Positions 34,501 through 42,779 of a stretch of 64,000 bases of DNA are shown here, in pieces. The stretch lies in assembly GCA_947462335.1 (NCBI GenBank), contig OX381706.1:15786784-15850783 (forward strand). Direction: 5' to 3'. Origin of the DNA: Harmothoe impar. Taxonomy: Eukaryota; Annelida; Polychaeta; Phyllodocida; Polynoidae. The notes under the pieces are model-generated. The model worked only from the letters and a program-made list of their open reading frames with translations. It was not told where the DNA came from and did not search any database. A program made the translations under genes and the position numbers. Numbering within the stretch: position 1 is the first letter of the stretch; the number at the start of each line of letters is the position of its first letter.

Positions 34501-37500
34501 CAACCCTTGGCCCAATGTTATCTGGTCTGACCTTCCAAGAGGACATAAAGAAGCTCCCAAAGAGTGGTCACAGAGAGAGCAAGTCCCCTTTCATTCCAAA
34601 AGTGCAAAGTAATGCACATAGGCAGGACAAACTATGTGTCCCAGTATAATGCTAAGTGTGAAAGCTGCAGGCCCAAATGTTGTGCAGGGTGGAGATGTTA
34701 CATTGAGTACTGCACAACAAGGTCAACAAGTACCTTTTTTTACAGGTCCATATCCCTTCATACTATAGATGCCTTCCTGTAGAGAGATGCAAGAATACAA
34801 TAACAATCTGCACAAAGCAATGAATTCTTACTGTGAGGTTCATGAGAGGTGCTGGTTTTCCCATGGACCCAGGTTTATTCGGGATGCATCGGAAGGAAGC
34901 ACATTGCAGGACCTGAAACATGTAGAAGGAGGCAAGAACTTACCTTCCTGTGTATGGTGGTGGAGGTAATATCAATATATGACCACCACTATATTGATGA
35001 TTGTGGTTTCCCTGTATGGGCAGCCATAGAAGTTCTGTCCACGGAATTTCTCGCGAGATTTAGCTGGGCACCAGTCTCAAACACACGATGATATGCCAGG
35101 AACAAGCTGCGTTCAGTGGACAGAACCAAGATCTCATGAGAGCCGCTAGTGTCAGCCTGTACATGAAGATCCTGGGAACAAGTTCCTTCCCGTTTTATCC
35201 TTATAATATGATCTAGTTTTTTATCATGTGAGAAGAGGTTGAACAAGATGATAACAGCCATTTGGTATGTGAGGTATAACACAGTTATTAATGAATGTGT
35301 ATGATCATAGTAATATTACGTTATACATGGGCAACTGCAGATATCATGAATTTAACTCACTGTCTCGGTTTGCCCAAAACCCTCACGTATATCATGTCCG
35401 CTGATGTCCTTCCAGCGATCTGTTACTTCAGGATTCTGAAGTAAGGATGCACATTTTTTCTCACTGATCATGATGTCACTACATAGCTAACTGGATGGAA
35501 CCATTACATTACAGACAATGTCATAAGAACCAGTGGCTATGATTGGGTTGGGATGTACAGGTTGCTCTATGCCCTCTTCAAAGGAGGTGGTAACAAGGAT
35601 GCAATCTATTCTGTGAAGGGCGAGTAGAAATCCAGTGCAAAAAAGTTACCCGCAAAAAGATATTTTTTTTACAACACATTGTTTGAAAGCTGCATAGTGA
35701 CTGAGATATCCATCGAACTCAATCAATACGTCTTAACCGCAGCATGTATCCATACATATATGAGCCAGTTGTTTGATTACTTACCAATGGTTCACCAGCA
35801 CTGACGCTGTGTCGCAGAGCGGCCATGTTGTAATTTCCCTGTTTCTGTTGGATCATCATTCTATAGACTGTTGGGGCGCCACAAAAGGTGCTCACCGGGT
35901 ACTCCGTCATCATCTGTAACATATGGGACAGCAGGTCTTTACCTGAATAGTCTGGTGGGAAGAAAATTGTGAGAGGAATGTGATTTGCTGCCTCTATAGG
36001 ATGTTACTGATGAATAAGGTTCACTGAGGGACACATGGTCACATAAGACCTCAGTAGGTTGCATTATGGTTCAGTTCTAATTACAATGGGCCAAAACAAC
36101 ATGACATTGGACTATTCAATAGGTCTATACCACCTACCTACCAGCAGAAGTTGACTTAACCTGAGGAGATCTGGTCAGAACTTCTTCTTCTGTCAGGCAT
36201 GGCCGTATAAATGAAGTATTACCAATTCATGGAGGTTATAATGACATGTTATGTACCCAGAATATACAATAGAGGTTCAATCTTGTGTTGATTAAAAGAA
36301 ACAAGTAGATTGACAAACACTGTACTTTTAGTTGAGATATAAAGTAATCTGAAATCAGAGAGTGAATACGCACATCTGGATCGACACCTACCTGCATTGC
36401 CCGTTGCGGGTCGAACCCTGAGGTGTGGTGAATAAAGACACATGAGCCCTGCATCCAGGGTGCGAACAGGTTACTCCACGCAGACTTGGCCCAGCCTGTG
36501 TCTGACAGATTCCAGTGGATGTCATTAGGCACCAGGTCCAACCAATGTCTGAAAAGTACTCTCAGATGTTATGTCAGTAAAGTCAGAATTCAGATATGAA
36601 GAAGCATTTTGACCATACCATCTAATAGCTAAAGAAATGTTGTATGGGACAGGAAGAGCACTATATGAAAATGGACAGGGAAAACAGGATGTGGCATAGG
36701 CAGAGTTGTATTTGACATTGGTATGACATGCAATAAAGAGGTCTTTGCTATGTTGCTGGGTAGGCCTACAGCAAGTAAGGGTGACTTTTGGTGAGGATGT
36801 TTGGTTTTCCTTAAGTCTAACTGACACCATCTGTAGACAACATCAAAATGCTACCCCTTCTTGGTGCAAGGCTTTTATGAGCCATGGAATTGATGTTAGT
36901 TGGATTATATTATAATGTACCTACCTCCCAGTAACAACACAGGCCAGTCCATAGCTTGCATGAGAGTGCTCTGCCATCTTGGGGTCACCTGTTGTTCCAC
37001 TCGTAAAGAATATAGTCATAGGGTCATCTGACCGGGTGTCAACACACTATAAGAAGAATTTGTAGATTGACATGGGTAGGCTTTGGGAGCCTGTGATTAT
37101 CCATGTGGTCAGACTCTAAAAATTTATAATTATGTGCATATAAGCTATATGCACAGAATTCTCTATGCAGATAAAATAAAGTAAATTTCTTAAAACTTAG
37201 GTACACATTTGACTACTCAAGTAAAACACACTTACAACATGATTGGAATCAACCAAATTGAAGTGCTCTGTGAAATTAATCCACCCCGGCCTAGGAGAAA
37301 ATGAAACATAATCAATTAAAACTGTGGAGGGAATAGGAAACAGAAAGGAAGGAAATTAATAGTGTGACCCAGCTAGAAAGAAGATTATAAAGCAAGATTG
37401 AGTCTGGAATTATTCTGATGTATGATGTAACATGAGTTGGCCATTTTTCCTTTTCATTTTGTGGGTGGCGAGGAGGGGGCAAGTTGAAAACCCAGCCCTG

Positions 37501-39821
37501 ATAATATTGAGTCAATCAGGCTCTCACAATCAACATAACGCACAATATCTAAGGTCAAATTTGAATTATTTTATACATGAAGAAAGTAAAATGATGTTTT
37601 ACCTTTTGTAGTAGGAATCCTCAGTTACTACAACTTTGGATGTGATGCTTGGGCAATCAGAGACAACCTGGACATAAGGAACACCAATATTAAGAATGGG
37701 CCCCCAACATACCTGCTTCTGCTGATTTGAGGACACACACAAAGCATTTGACTTTGTGAACCTCAAGATCTTTGTTTTGCATTCCCTGAGAGAAATGTTA
37801 TATCCTCAACACCAGGGAGAAATTCCCATGATACAAGTCCCCTGCTGTATAATCTTACATTTCATTTGGTATTCCCCAAGGTGCAGTGTTTGGGCTGACC
37901 TTTTATATAGATAATATAACATACACAAAGCTTACACAATGTGTGCTGATTATTTTGATATCACCAATTTAAATTGGCCTTATCAGCCTGTGTTTCCTTA
38001 ATTCCTGTGTTAATAACCATTGTCTCCATTTGTAAACAACACTTTCTTTCTAAATCTGGTATGAAATATTATGAAATATACTTACAGCATCCACTTTGTC
38101 TACTGTTAAAGGGTCGGTAAGGATACATGTTGCACCCGATGCAAGTATCCGCTTCCTGATATCTCCCTCTGTTAGTAACGTGGTCCCAGGAATAAGGACA
38201 CTTCCTAGAAGATTAACGACTCTTGTATAAATGTGGATTAGGCCCTTCCAGTATTTTTCTCATGCTGTATCTGCATATCTTTGTAAAGATACATACTCTG
38301 CTCAGAGCCAGCACTAGTAGCACTACAAACAAAATAAAACTGAGGAATTTCCCCCAGGACACTCAAACAGTAGAAATAACTGTAGAGCAGTTTGATCAAG
38401 GAAAAACTGAAAAAATACTTTGCTGTAGATGTAGATATTTTTATATGTATAAATTTTTGTGAATTTTCTAAAAATGCACAATTTTGCGTGTATTTGAATT
38501 CCAAGATATTTGGAATATTGGTATGGTAGTTATATAACTATGCTGGATAAATATTCCTGCTGTAAATATTTACGAGGAATTCTGTTTCCTGAAATCGACA
38601 AAAGTATGTACAGTTTTAAATAATATACCTTTACAGTAATAGATGATAGGACAGGATAATAGTTACCAGTTCTAATGGCAGCCAAGTTGATGAGCCACCA
38701 CTGTGGTATGCGGGGCAAGATGACCATGACCCGGTCTCCTGGCTGCACCCCACACACACCCGCCAACAGGTTGGCTGTCCTTTGTGGGAAACATTTTGAT
38801 CACCCACTAAGTTATTTAAAATTACTTTAGTTAGTTTATTACATTATAAATCAGCAGAAGGTGTAGTTGACTGTATGCTCTACATGGCTTTGGAAAGTAT
38901 AACGTGTATTTTAAGCAAGTTTGTATTTTACTACTTTAGCCTACAGCTCAGAGAGGGCCACTGGATGCTGTTTCTCCACAAATTTTCAGACCCCTGTATA
39001 TATTTGCGGAGCTCCGCAAATTTATCAAATGTGTATTTCGCAAGTTTGTGGATGTCCGCAAATTTCGTTTTCTATATACTTAAGCATACAAATACGGACC
39101 TCCGTATATATTTGCAGACATCCGTATATATTTGTGGAGCTACATAAATATATTTGCGGATGTCCGCAAAGTTGCGGACATCCGCAAATTTGTGGAGAAA
39201 CAGCACCCTGGGGGAACAAATGGTCCTTATACATGTACACAATACTGAAAGTTAAAAATCATATGCTTTCAGATAAGATAAAAAGTAATTGGAATTTGAA
39301 TGGGTTGAGGTATTGGCCATTGAATTATTTAGATGAAACAGTTTATCAATTGATTGAATGTAGATACCTTTTAGAATGTTCATGGACCTCGCTAAAACTC
39401 CATTTCAGTTCTTTGTTGTTGTCGTCGACCCACCAAAATGCAGGCGTATTCTTCATTTTCTGAAAATGTATTGGGCATACCTTGCCATCATAAAATATTC
39501 ATATCATCATTTCTGTTATACCATTCAATGATGTCCCAGTTGCTATCTAGGTAGGCCAGAGCATATACTTGGAATTCATGTTTTAAATGGTTGATCAAGA
39601 TAAATTAAATGACTTACAGAATCAACCGTAGCCCATCTCCCAATGACATCCCGGGAGAAGTTATATCGCTCTGGGACATGTAGTTTGAAGTTTTCCCTCT
39701 CATGCTCATAGTTGTTGAAGCCTGCTGCAGATGCAGCATTGCTGTACCCACACAATGAGGGTCCTCTACACAGAGCGGGTGCCAACCTCTTAGGCAATCT
39801 ACGTACCGAACGCAGCAACAT
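19536..39821 (-). CDS. Medium-chain acyl-CoA synthetase, ACSM-like, mitochondrial (582 aa, 16 coding exons)
   Basis: The enzyme activates medium-chain fatty acids to acyl-CoA through an acyl-AMP intermediate, in the mitochondrial matrix. Exons, in order: 39618-39821, 39368-39459, 38667-38779, 38086-38204, 37603-37667, 37236-37290, 36925-37046, 36392-36548, 35785-35913, 35361-35435, 34832-34912, 33744-33845, 33470-33597, 32897-32996, 30424-30543, 19536-19622. All joins keep phase with GT-AG ends; the sum is 583 codons with the stop, the usual length. The first 20 residues are Arg-rich without acids, as in a mitochondrial presequence. Motifs: TSGTTGDPK (231-239, AMP-binding loop), FGQTET (372-377), LTGD (454-457), [11 protein letters not shown] (from 481) and the C-terminal lysine region [10 protein letters not shown] (562-571), where SGK has become SLK. 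The last intron carries a 9.5-kb transposon, yet the reading frame is intact. ACSM paralogue not resolved. Confidence 0.95.
19623..20929. other. Last ACSM intron, part between exon 16 and the transposon
   Basis: Contains part of a GGCC-ended MITE (TTTAGGCCAGACC at about 19761, related to the element at 57149) and the GACATGAGTTGAT minisatellite. No coding exon seen. Confidence 0.6.
20225..20640. repeat. 13-bp minisatellite (GACATGAGTTGAT)
   Basis: About thirty imperfect units of GACATGAGATGAT or GACATGAGTTGAT, some shortened to GACATGAT. Apparent long reading frames on the minus strand here, rich in Met-Ser-Ser-Thr-His, are translations of the repeat. Confidence 0.85.
20930..21090 (+). repeat. 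Left terminal inverted repeat of the 9.5-kb transposon
   Basis: Matches the reverse complement of 30235-30406 over almost its whole length. Shared blocks include CAGGGTCCTT, TGTGGGGAAA, TGTAAACTATACATTTTTGG, CACAGTTCCCAAAATT and GCAACCATTTTCCTT. The first 30 bases contain a small indel. Confidence 0.9.
21051..21625. promoter_or_regulatory. Left subterminal cluster of X-box-like palindromes
   Basis: GTTACCATGGCAAC (21051-21064), GTTGCCTAGCAAC (21211-21223) and GTTGCCTAGCAAC (21579-21591) are full palindromes; half sites such as CCTTAGCAAC and CCATAGCAAC lie between them. The pattern equals the RFX X-box consensus (GTNRCC, gap, RGYAAC), but in a transposon it may equally be the transposase-binding repeat. 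Confidence 0.65.
22133..26845 (-). CDS. Transposase with zinc modules, DDE-like core, XPG-like PIN nuclease and CXC motif (1570 aa)
   Basis: One uninterrupted ORF, the only long gene of the element. N-terminus: two matching zinc modules (C25-x2-C28 with H86/C89, then C140-x2-C143 with H196/C199), separated by a nuclear-localisation-like KRGRKRK (111-117). Middle: a candidate RNase H-fold DDE core with D501 (MDNIDFAED), D671 ([10 protein letters not shown]) and E926/E928 (DHALEQENR). C-terminal third: a FEN1/XPG-like PIN domain with acidic residues in the right order, D1170 (VDGMNIV), D1212 (VVFDTY), E1305/E1306/D1308 (HEEADTL), D1334/D1336 (STDTDVL) and D1387 (GTDNTGKF). Last 36 residues: CXC/tesmin-like cysteine motif (C1535-C1566). 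The PIN and CXC calls are well supported by motifs; the DDE assignment is inference. The ATG lies 7 bases after a TTTCAG acceptor, so upstream exons are likely. Related proteins are common as uncharacterised proteins in marine invertebrates. Confidence 0.9.
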   Translation of the reverse strand: MMTGRPALIPVQGRQEQSATDWRLCLLCQESRRKRTVKRIQRETYAKVLDVVKQRAELRDPEYIKVYQRTSICTVSDLVDGKAFWHKSCYSKCTDQQKILRLQEKPSPSTKRGRKRKSEENVPETPFTRSFAIPLQKELCFFCQKDFTETPVALCTDTAGNNLKLAIEILDDPALKTRLNTSISPADGHAIDVKYHKSCWRKNVFHVIRDNERKSKPLIDQSHQNACLVELTHLVDYQTRRGEHLSMADIDTTYRNLLGGQKAISEHKPTITRRWIREQIQEELPHLRHMRPANRKLPVQLFYLEACEQEIVEAAFCSREEKLQKMKSVLQTAARVRAQIGSDAVNRDNPYQVTSEVDDVIPELYTLIRWILVGPVKSLESTAKEARVNRVALTITQTVMANVKTERQVHYIPKNENSTFRDVKTKENPQILGLSLMIHHDTRSKELVDFCFNLGIGISYKRTLQIETSLANAVIRGMRKTNGVYVPPFLKKGMFVCFAMDNIDFAEDTPQGKDTTHGTVVAVYQRKEHASHNSVVSSPEIRDTSDLTLEDYQSQMLPCNKPPPHPPYSVAPFTASTSRLTGSYTTKNFSWALISSISDHTHGKEDSGKIPFWSGFHSLVSQQLPVTEVGLLPLLPEVVHEWSTLMTVVHQVNYIRAMTVGDKYLTILSCDMAVYEKLTKMLDANPELKASILPRLGELHTTMAALRALGSSIENSGIDEAWRDSDVYGPATIRQILACNNYTKTFEAHLYTYQALCNMAFEEFFLLHPAHKKVCEQATTEFEEALSKEDNLERSCHAKDILQSFQDTLSTTGITMDYHLWKESISNNAMAKSMFNYMDRVEDIAAFVAASRTGDLDLHMSAGEALVKLFFAMDRLKYKRLFPRYLADMNNLRQNHPDTWQQLASGGISVTKTTIPFTSLGGDHALEQENRRLKVQGGLVGISNNSNARLRFFLATPETSYLSATFKAQFCRDTHTQQHHHVGKASVASDNKVVAKMTSTIQQHGNPFSCEGEHLHNLVSHAFIPDVHVSSILNMDVRGQELFQTYLAERINGNISLWAPVKRENNRMYSAGNVKSKIQLRDDSIDLRETKDLYGRLMVLSHSNRDIDPKSAVGNHEFTLTPRALFHADGTMVQSTDKYLLVDCLTNMADSKTIEAAMNCNSTSKVAIVDGMNIVQKLHAITPDTVKDLGVAFVKSIQAITHTFQEVIVVFDTYKANSLKNSTRAARLDSQRVDAIRYQVKDDTKIRHIGLKRFLSHGETKNDLTVYLSDVLLQETRHSSTTFLVSALGRTACNKNMAIPPNNHEEADTLMIYHGVLAKGRHPTAVALSIFSTDTDVLLLAIAHYKSLPPKTYFHGTSVIPISPIHTVLGPKRSQALLGFHAITGTDNTGKFVGLRKPTWFGHFLAAEENILSALARLSVDNDMNAEQVEALETFICMAYQPKGSVITKICDLRWYLFTKHMADAERLPPTSGTLIEHFKRGLIHARVLGQADIPIQVFLDPCVNGYHTDANDEICPKISQNLPAPLAILELVRCKCKTDCSSGHCTCRKNKLACTELCQCTQECCNSTA
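27010..27285 (+). repeat. 24-bp minisatellite (AGATGGTAGTGGACATGAGG)
   Basis: About eleven degenerate units of 18-27 bp containing GAGATGGTAGTGGA or GAAGATGGTAGTGGA. Confidence 0.8.
28550..28648 (-). CDS. Candidate upstream coding exon of the transposase gene
   Basis: On the minus strand, a 99-base block lies between an AATTGCAG acceptor and a GTGAGT donor. Joined to the 23-base block at 29240-29262 and to the large ORF at 26852, it keeps one open frame that enters the transposase frame exactly. It would encode a hydrophobic stretch ([14 protein letters not shown]) and a short tail. Without transcripts this remains a prediction; the hydrophobic content is unusual for a transposase. Confidence 0.4.
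29240..29262 (-). CDS. Candidate first coding exon of the transposase gene
   Basis: Minus-strand ATGCTACAAG... of 23 bases, preceded by TTTTAG (an in-frame stop, or an acceptor) and followed by GTGAGT. Phase matches the block at 28550-28648. Very short, so the call is weak on its own. Confidence 0.35.
29708..30275. promoter_or_regulatory. Right subterminal cluster of X-box-like palindromes
   Basis: TTGCCTAGCAAC (29708-29719), GTTGCTAGGTAAA (about 29907), GTTGCTATGGAAA (about 30064), GTTGCTAGGCAAC (30093-30105) and GTTGCTATGGCAAC (30262-30275). They mirror the cluster at the other end, and the outermost one in each cluster lies inside the terminal inverted repeat. Confidence 0.65.
30235..30406 (-). 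repeat. Right terminal inverted repeat of the 9.5-kb transposon
   Basis: Inverted partner of 20930-21090, ending ...AAGGACCCTGA, then CTAG. The ACSM 5' splice site (GT on the minus strand at 30423-30422) lies just outside. Confidence 0.9.
31597..31667 (+). repeat. GTGGGTGAGCAGGTGG tandem repeat
   Basis: Four 18-bp units of GTGGGTGTGGGTGAGCAG type lie in an ACSM intron. The plus-strand reading frame over them is a translation artefact. Confidence 0.75.
32622..32810. mobile_element. Palindromic repeat element copy in an ACSM intron
   Basis: Begins TTAACCCTTTAAGGATGACA, contains GATGATGCATGAATACAGCC, GAGACACTCCCAAAGGGTCGG, and TTGGTGCATC, and ends near CTTTTAGGGACATATTGTCC. It gives the clearest left edge of the family. 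Confidence 0.7.
34001..34178. mobile_element. MITE with CCGTATTCGACG ends and TA duplication, copy 1
   Basis: CCGTATTCGACGTTATAAGC and its inverse GCTTATTACGTCGAATACGG bound 178 bp, with TA on both sides. It lies in the ACSM intron between exons 11 and 12. The interior has AATTAAACTCTTAAGTACTA, shared with copy 2 at 48407. Confidence 0.85.
34205..34790 (+). pseudogene. Decayed LINE reverse-transcriptase fragment (CR1-like)
   Basis: Plus-strand translation gives [39 protein letters not shown] and KCKVMHIGR in order, which are landmarks of non-LTR reverse transcriptases. Stop codons and frame changes break it, and the catalytic YxDD block is missing through a deletion near 34550. It lies antisense in the ACSM gene, just left of exon 11. 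Confidence 0.8.
38963..39207. mobile_element. MITE with GGATGCTGTTTCTCCAC ends
   Basis: Ends GATGCTGTTTCTCCACAAAT and ATTTGTGGAGAAACAGCACC are inverted. The interior is a series of short palindromes such as GCGGATGTCCGC and GGAGCTCC next to TATATTTG. It lies in the ACSM intron between exons 2 and 3. Confidence 0.7.
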
Positions 39822-40744
39822 CTTTGACTCCTACAGGCTCCTACAATGCAATTTTTCTTCAATCTAAAGCAATCTTGAATATGAAAGATCTGCTAAGCCT
39901 AAACACTAGCTTCTCCTTTGCCATAGGCAATTCAATTTGTCCATATTTAATAATTTACAAGCTTTTCTAGATCCTGCTTTATTTTAAGTTTCCTGCTTTG
40001 GTCTCATCATCTCAGATAAACAGATAATTGATATTAAACATGTTTCAATATATTTCTATTTACTTTCTTGATATCAATAATACTTGAATCTTAAATTTGT
40101 TCACAAGAGATATGAGAAAATATGTCCTTGAATTAATAGTAAGTGAACCTATTTTTCCAATCCTACTATCAATGACAATGGCAATGATTTTATTTCTCTA
40201 AACCTGCAAGAGGTACATGAGATCCATAGTCAATAAAGGATATGATAATACTGATTATGAAACTCTAGTAGCTAAATAAATTGCCTACCTGTTTGCCTCT
40301 AGATATGCAGGTGTATGTATATTGAGTAGGGATCACTTGCTTCCTGCACACCCTACTCCCCTCTCAGGTCAGCTGTGATAGGTGACCCTTGATGCCCTAC
40401 TTTACAGCAGGACCATGGTACAGCAGCCTACAGTGGCTGTCCTAGTAGGCTCCAGGGCCCTGTGTTGTACCAGTGCGAGGTATGCTAGCTGACATTAACA
40501 CTCAATACAAAGTAGTGCTGTAGACAGCCCAGACCGTATAGCATTCAGGTTATTACCTCTGGGTTGAAATGAGTCCCTTGGGTGTTGTAACAAACTTGTA
40601 AACTTCCCTGCTGCACACTGCTGCAGTGTGTTGTTATGGTGCACCAGCACTGGTGTGTTGTTCTACATACATTCACACTGCCACCTGGTGCATCATATAT
40701 GAGTTAGTCCCATGCTGTATATCTGAACAGGTACCTGAATGTAA

Positions 40745-40874
40745 GGGAGTGTTCATTTATTAATTACAGGGGGGGTGAGATTTCGCCCGGAGGGGCGAAA
40801 TTTTTTACGCCCCCCCTCGAGAGCGCGTGGAACGTTTTGCGCCCCCCCCCTGTAACTAATAAATGAACATGTCC
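40745..40874. mobile_element. Harbinger-like MITE with TAA duplication
   Basis: GGGAGTGTTCATTTATTAAT and the inverse of GGACATGTTCATTTATTAGT bound 130 bp, with TAA at 40742-40744 and 40875-40877. The interior is a G run, GGCGAAATTTTTTACGCC and a C run, forming a hairpin. Confidence 0.75.
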
Positions 40875-42462
40875 TAAGGTTGATTCATTATAGTATCTCA
40901 AGATCTTATGGAAAACCCTTGAGGCCTCTTATAGTCCATTCACAACCTATAATCAATTCCCAAATGAAAATGACAGAGTTTTGTCCCCGGGTTCTGTTCT
41001 CACCAGACCGAGTCATAATTTGGTGATATTTACATCCCGTAATATACCAAAATAGCACAGTGGGTTACCATTGTATTTCTATGATAACTTAAGAAATGAA
41101 TAGCCAACATTTCTTACAAATGGAACATTTATCAATAATAATATTAATAGCAGAGTACCAGTCACCAGCCCAGCTAGCACCTTACATAAAAATAACTAGT
41201 AATTTCATGATATCATTTTTCATTCCCAAGATGTCACATATGCAAGAAGTTTTTACATGTCCTTTTGCATGGGTTCTTGATGTAACAATATTTATGTGTA
41301 TTTTATATAAACATATTTATATAAAAGAGACATATTTATCAGTGATACCTTTGGACTTAACAATAATGGCATATATATGACTAGCTGTAAAAGATGTCTA
41401 AAACATTTAAATGTAGTTAGTCAAAAAGATGTTATATGGAGATATCTACAAGGCATGTTCCAGGGATGACATTTATACCAGTTTTGAGTATAACCCCTCC
41501 CCAGTAGTGATTATAAATCAGATAGGATATTTAGGATACCTCTGAGAGAGATTGTAGACATCATAAAGTTATGTCCATTTTATGTCAATGTTTGACATGT
41601 CCATAGGCACTCTGCATAGGAAACAAACACCTGCTCTGTGAAAGACACTTTGCAGGCATTACCCATTCCTTACAGATACATTTATCCTAGCCAGGAGGCC
41701 CAGATGTGATATCAGCCCAAAGCCAGAATTTCTTCTTATACAATTGCAAAGGACACAGAAAAGGTGTCCCATTATGTGCCTTGGCTACTACATGCATGTC
41801 TTAGAAAAAAACTAAAAAACTACTATCATTGTTCTAAATTCGAAGTCATTTTTTATAAATGCATTGCTAGATCAAGTTTCTGAGCCATACACCCTGACAA
41901 GAGGCTTAGTTTTCGATGTTTTTTTCTTACATGGCCCCACATGTAGAATGGGGAACCTATTATATAACCCTATAGCTCCATGGCTTACAATATGCCCCCC
42001 CCCCCCCCCCCACGATAACTAGAATGCACAGGATGAGGGGCTGTCACAATAGATTTAGGGATTACAGGAACATTTAAATTTCATACATGACATGTATTTG
42101 TAGGACCTAATGCTAAATGGAAAGGGAACAGGCCCCTGCCATTTTACTTGGTAGGCCTAGGGGCTGTAGTTCCGCCGTTAGTTTCTACAGACTGCATCAG
42201 AGAGGGTATAACACTTATCCTACATTTTTTCAACAACTTTTATTTACAGACATATTACAACACATGACATGAATTCATGACATGAAGGATCATAGTTTTA
42301 ATGTTATCATACACCCGTAATGTTAATTTATCACAAATAGATAATTATGTCTAAGAATTAAACTAGTCCAATAAATTACATGCATGAACACAGTTGAATT
42401 GAGAATAATTTCAGGTTTTCATATGTGAACCTTTACCAAAGATAAAGGATTTCCTCGCTGCT

Positions 42463-42779
42463 GGCTGTGTCTCACGACCTTGGGCCAATGTTTTTGTCTC
42501 TGACCGGGTGCAGTCTCTGACCAGGTGCCGTCTCTGACCGGCTTTGCTTGATAAGGTCAAAATACCAACAGCAGGAGGCTAATTATAATTACAATTATAA
42601 ATATATAACAACCACCATAACGTTTTCACAAATCCTTATAAATATGAGTATAATTGTTTTTAAAACACCTTTTTTTCTGACACCTGGTCAGAGACGGTAG
42701 CTGGTCAGAGACGGCACCTGGTCAGAGACGGCACCCGGTCAGAGACAAAAACATTGGCCCAAGGTCGTGGGACACAGCC
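42463..42779. mobile_element. MITE with GGCTGTGTC ends and internal TCTGACC repeats
   Basis: The left end GGCTGTGTCTCACGACCTTG and right end CAAGGTCGTGGGACACAGCC are inverted over at least 40 bp. Each arm then has three copies of a 17-bp unit (GTCTCTGACCGGGTGCA type, inverted on the right). TGCT on both sides may be the target duplication. Confidence 0.8.

Noticed and set aside
38921..39463. 180-codon plus-strand reading frame
   Set aside because: It runs through a palindromic MITE and antisense to ACSM exon 2.
39614..39862. Alternative start frame MKKNC... upstream of the ACSM gene
   Set aside because: It is out of frame with the ACSM exons; the ATG at 39819-39821 gives a presequence and correct phase.
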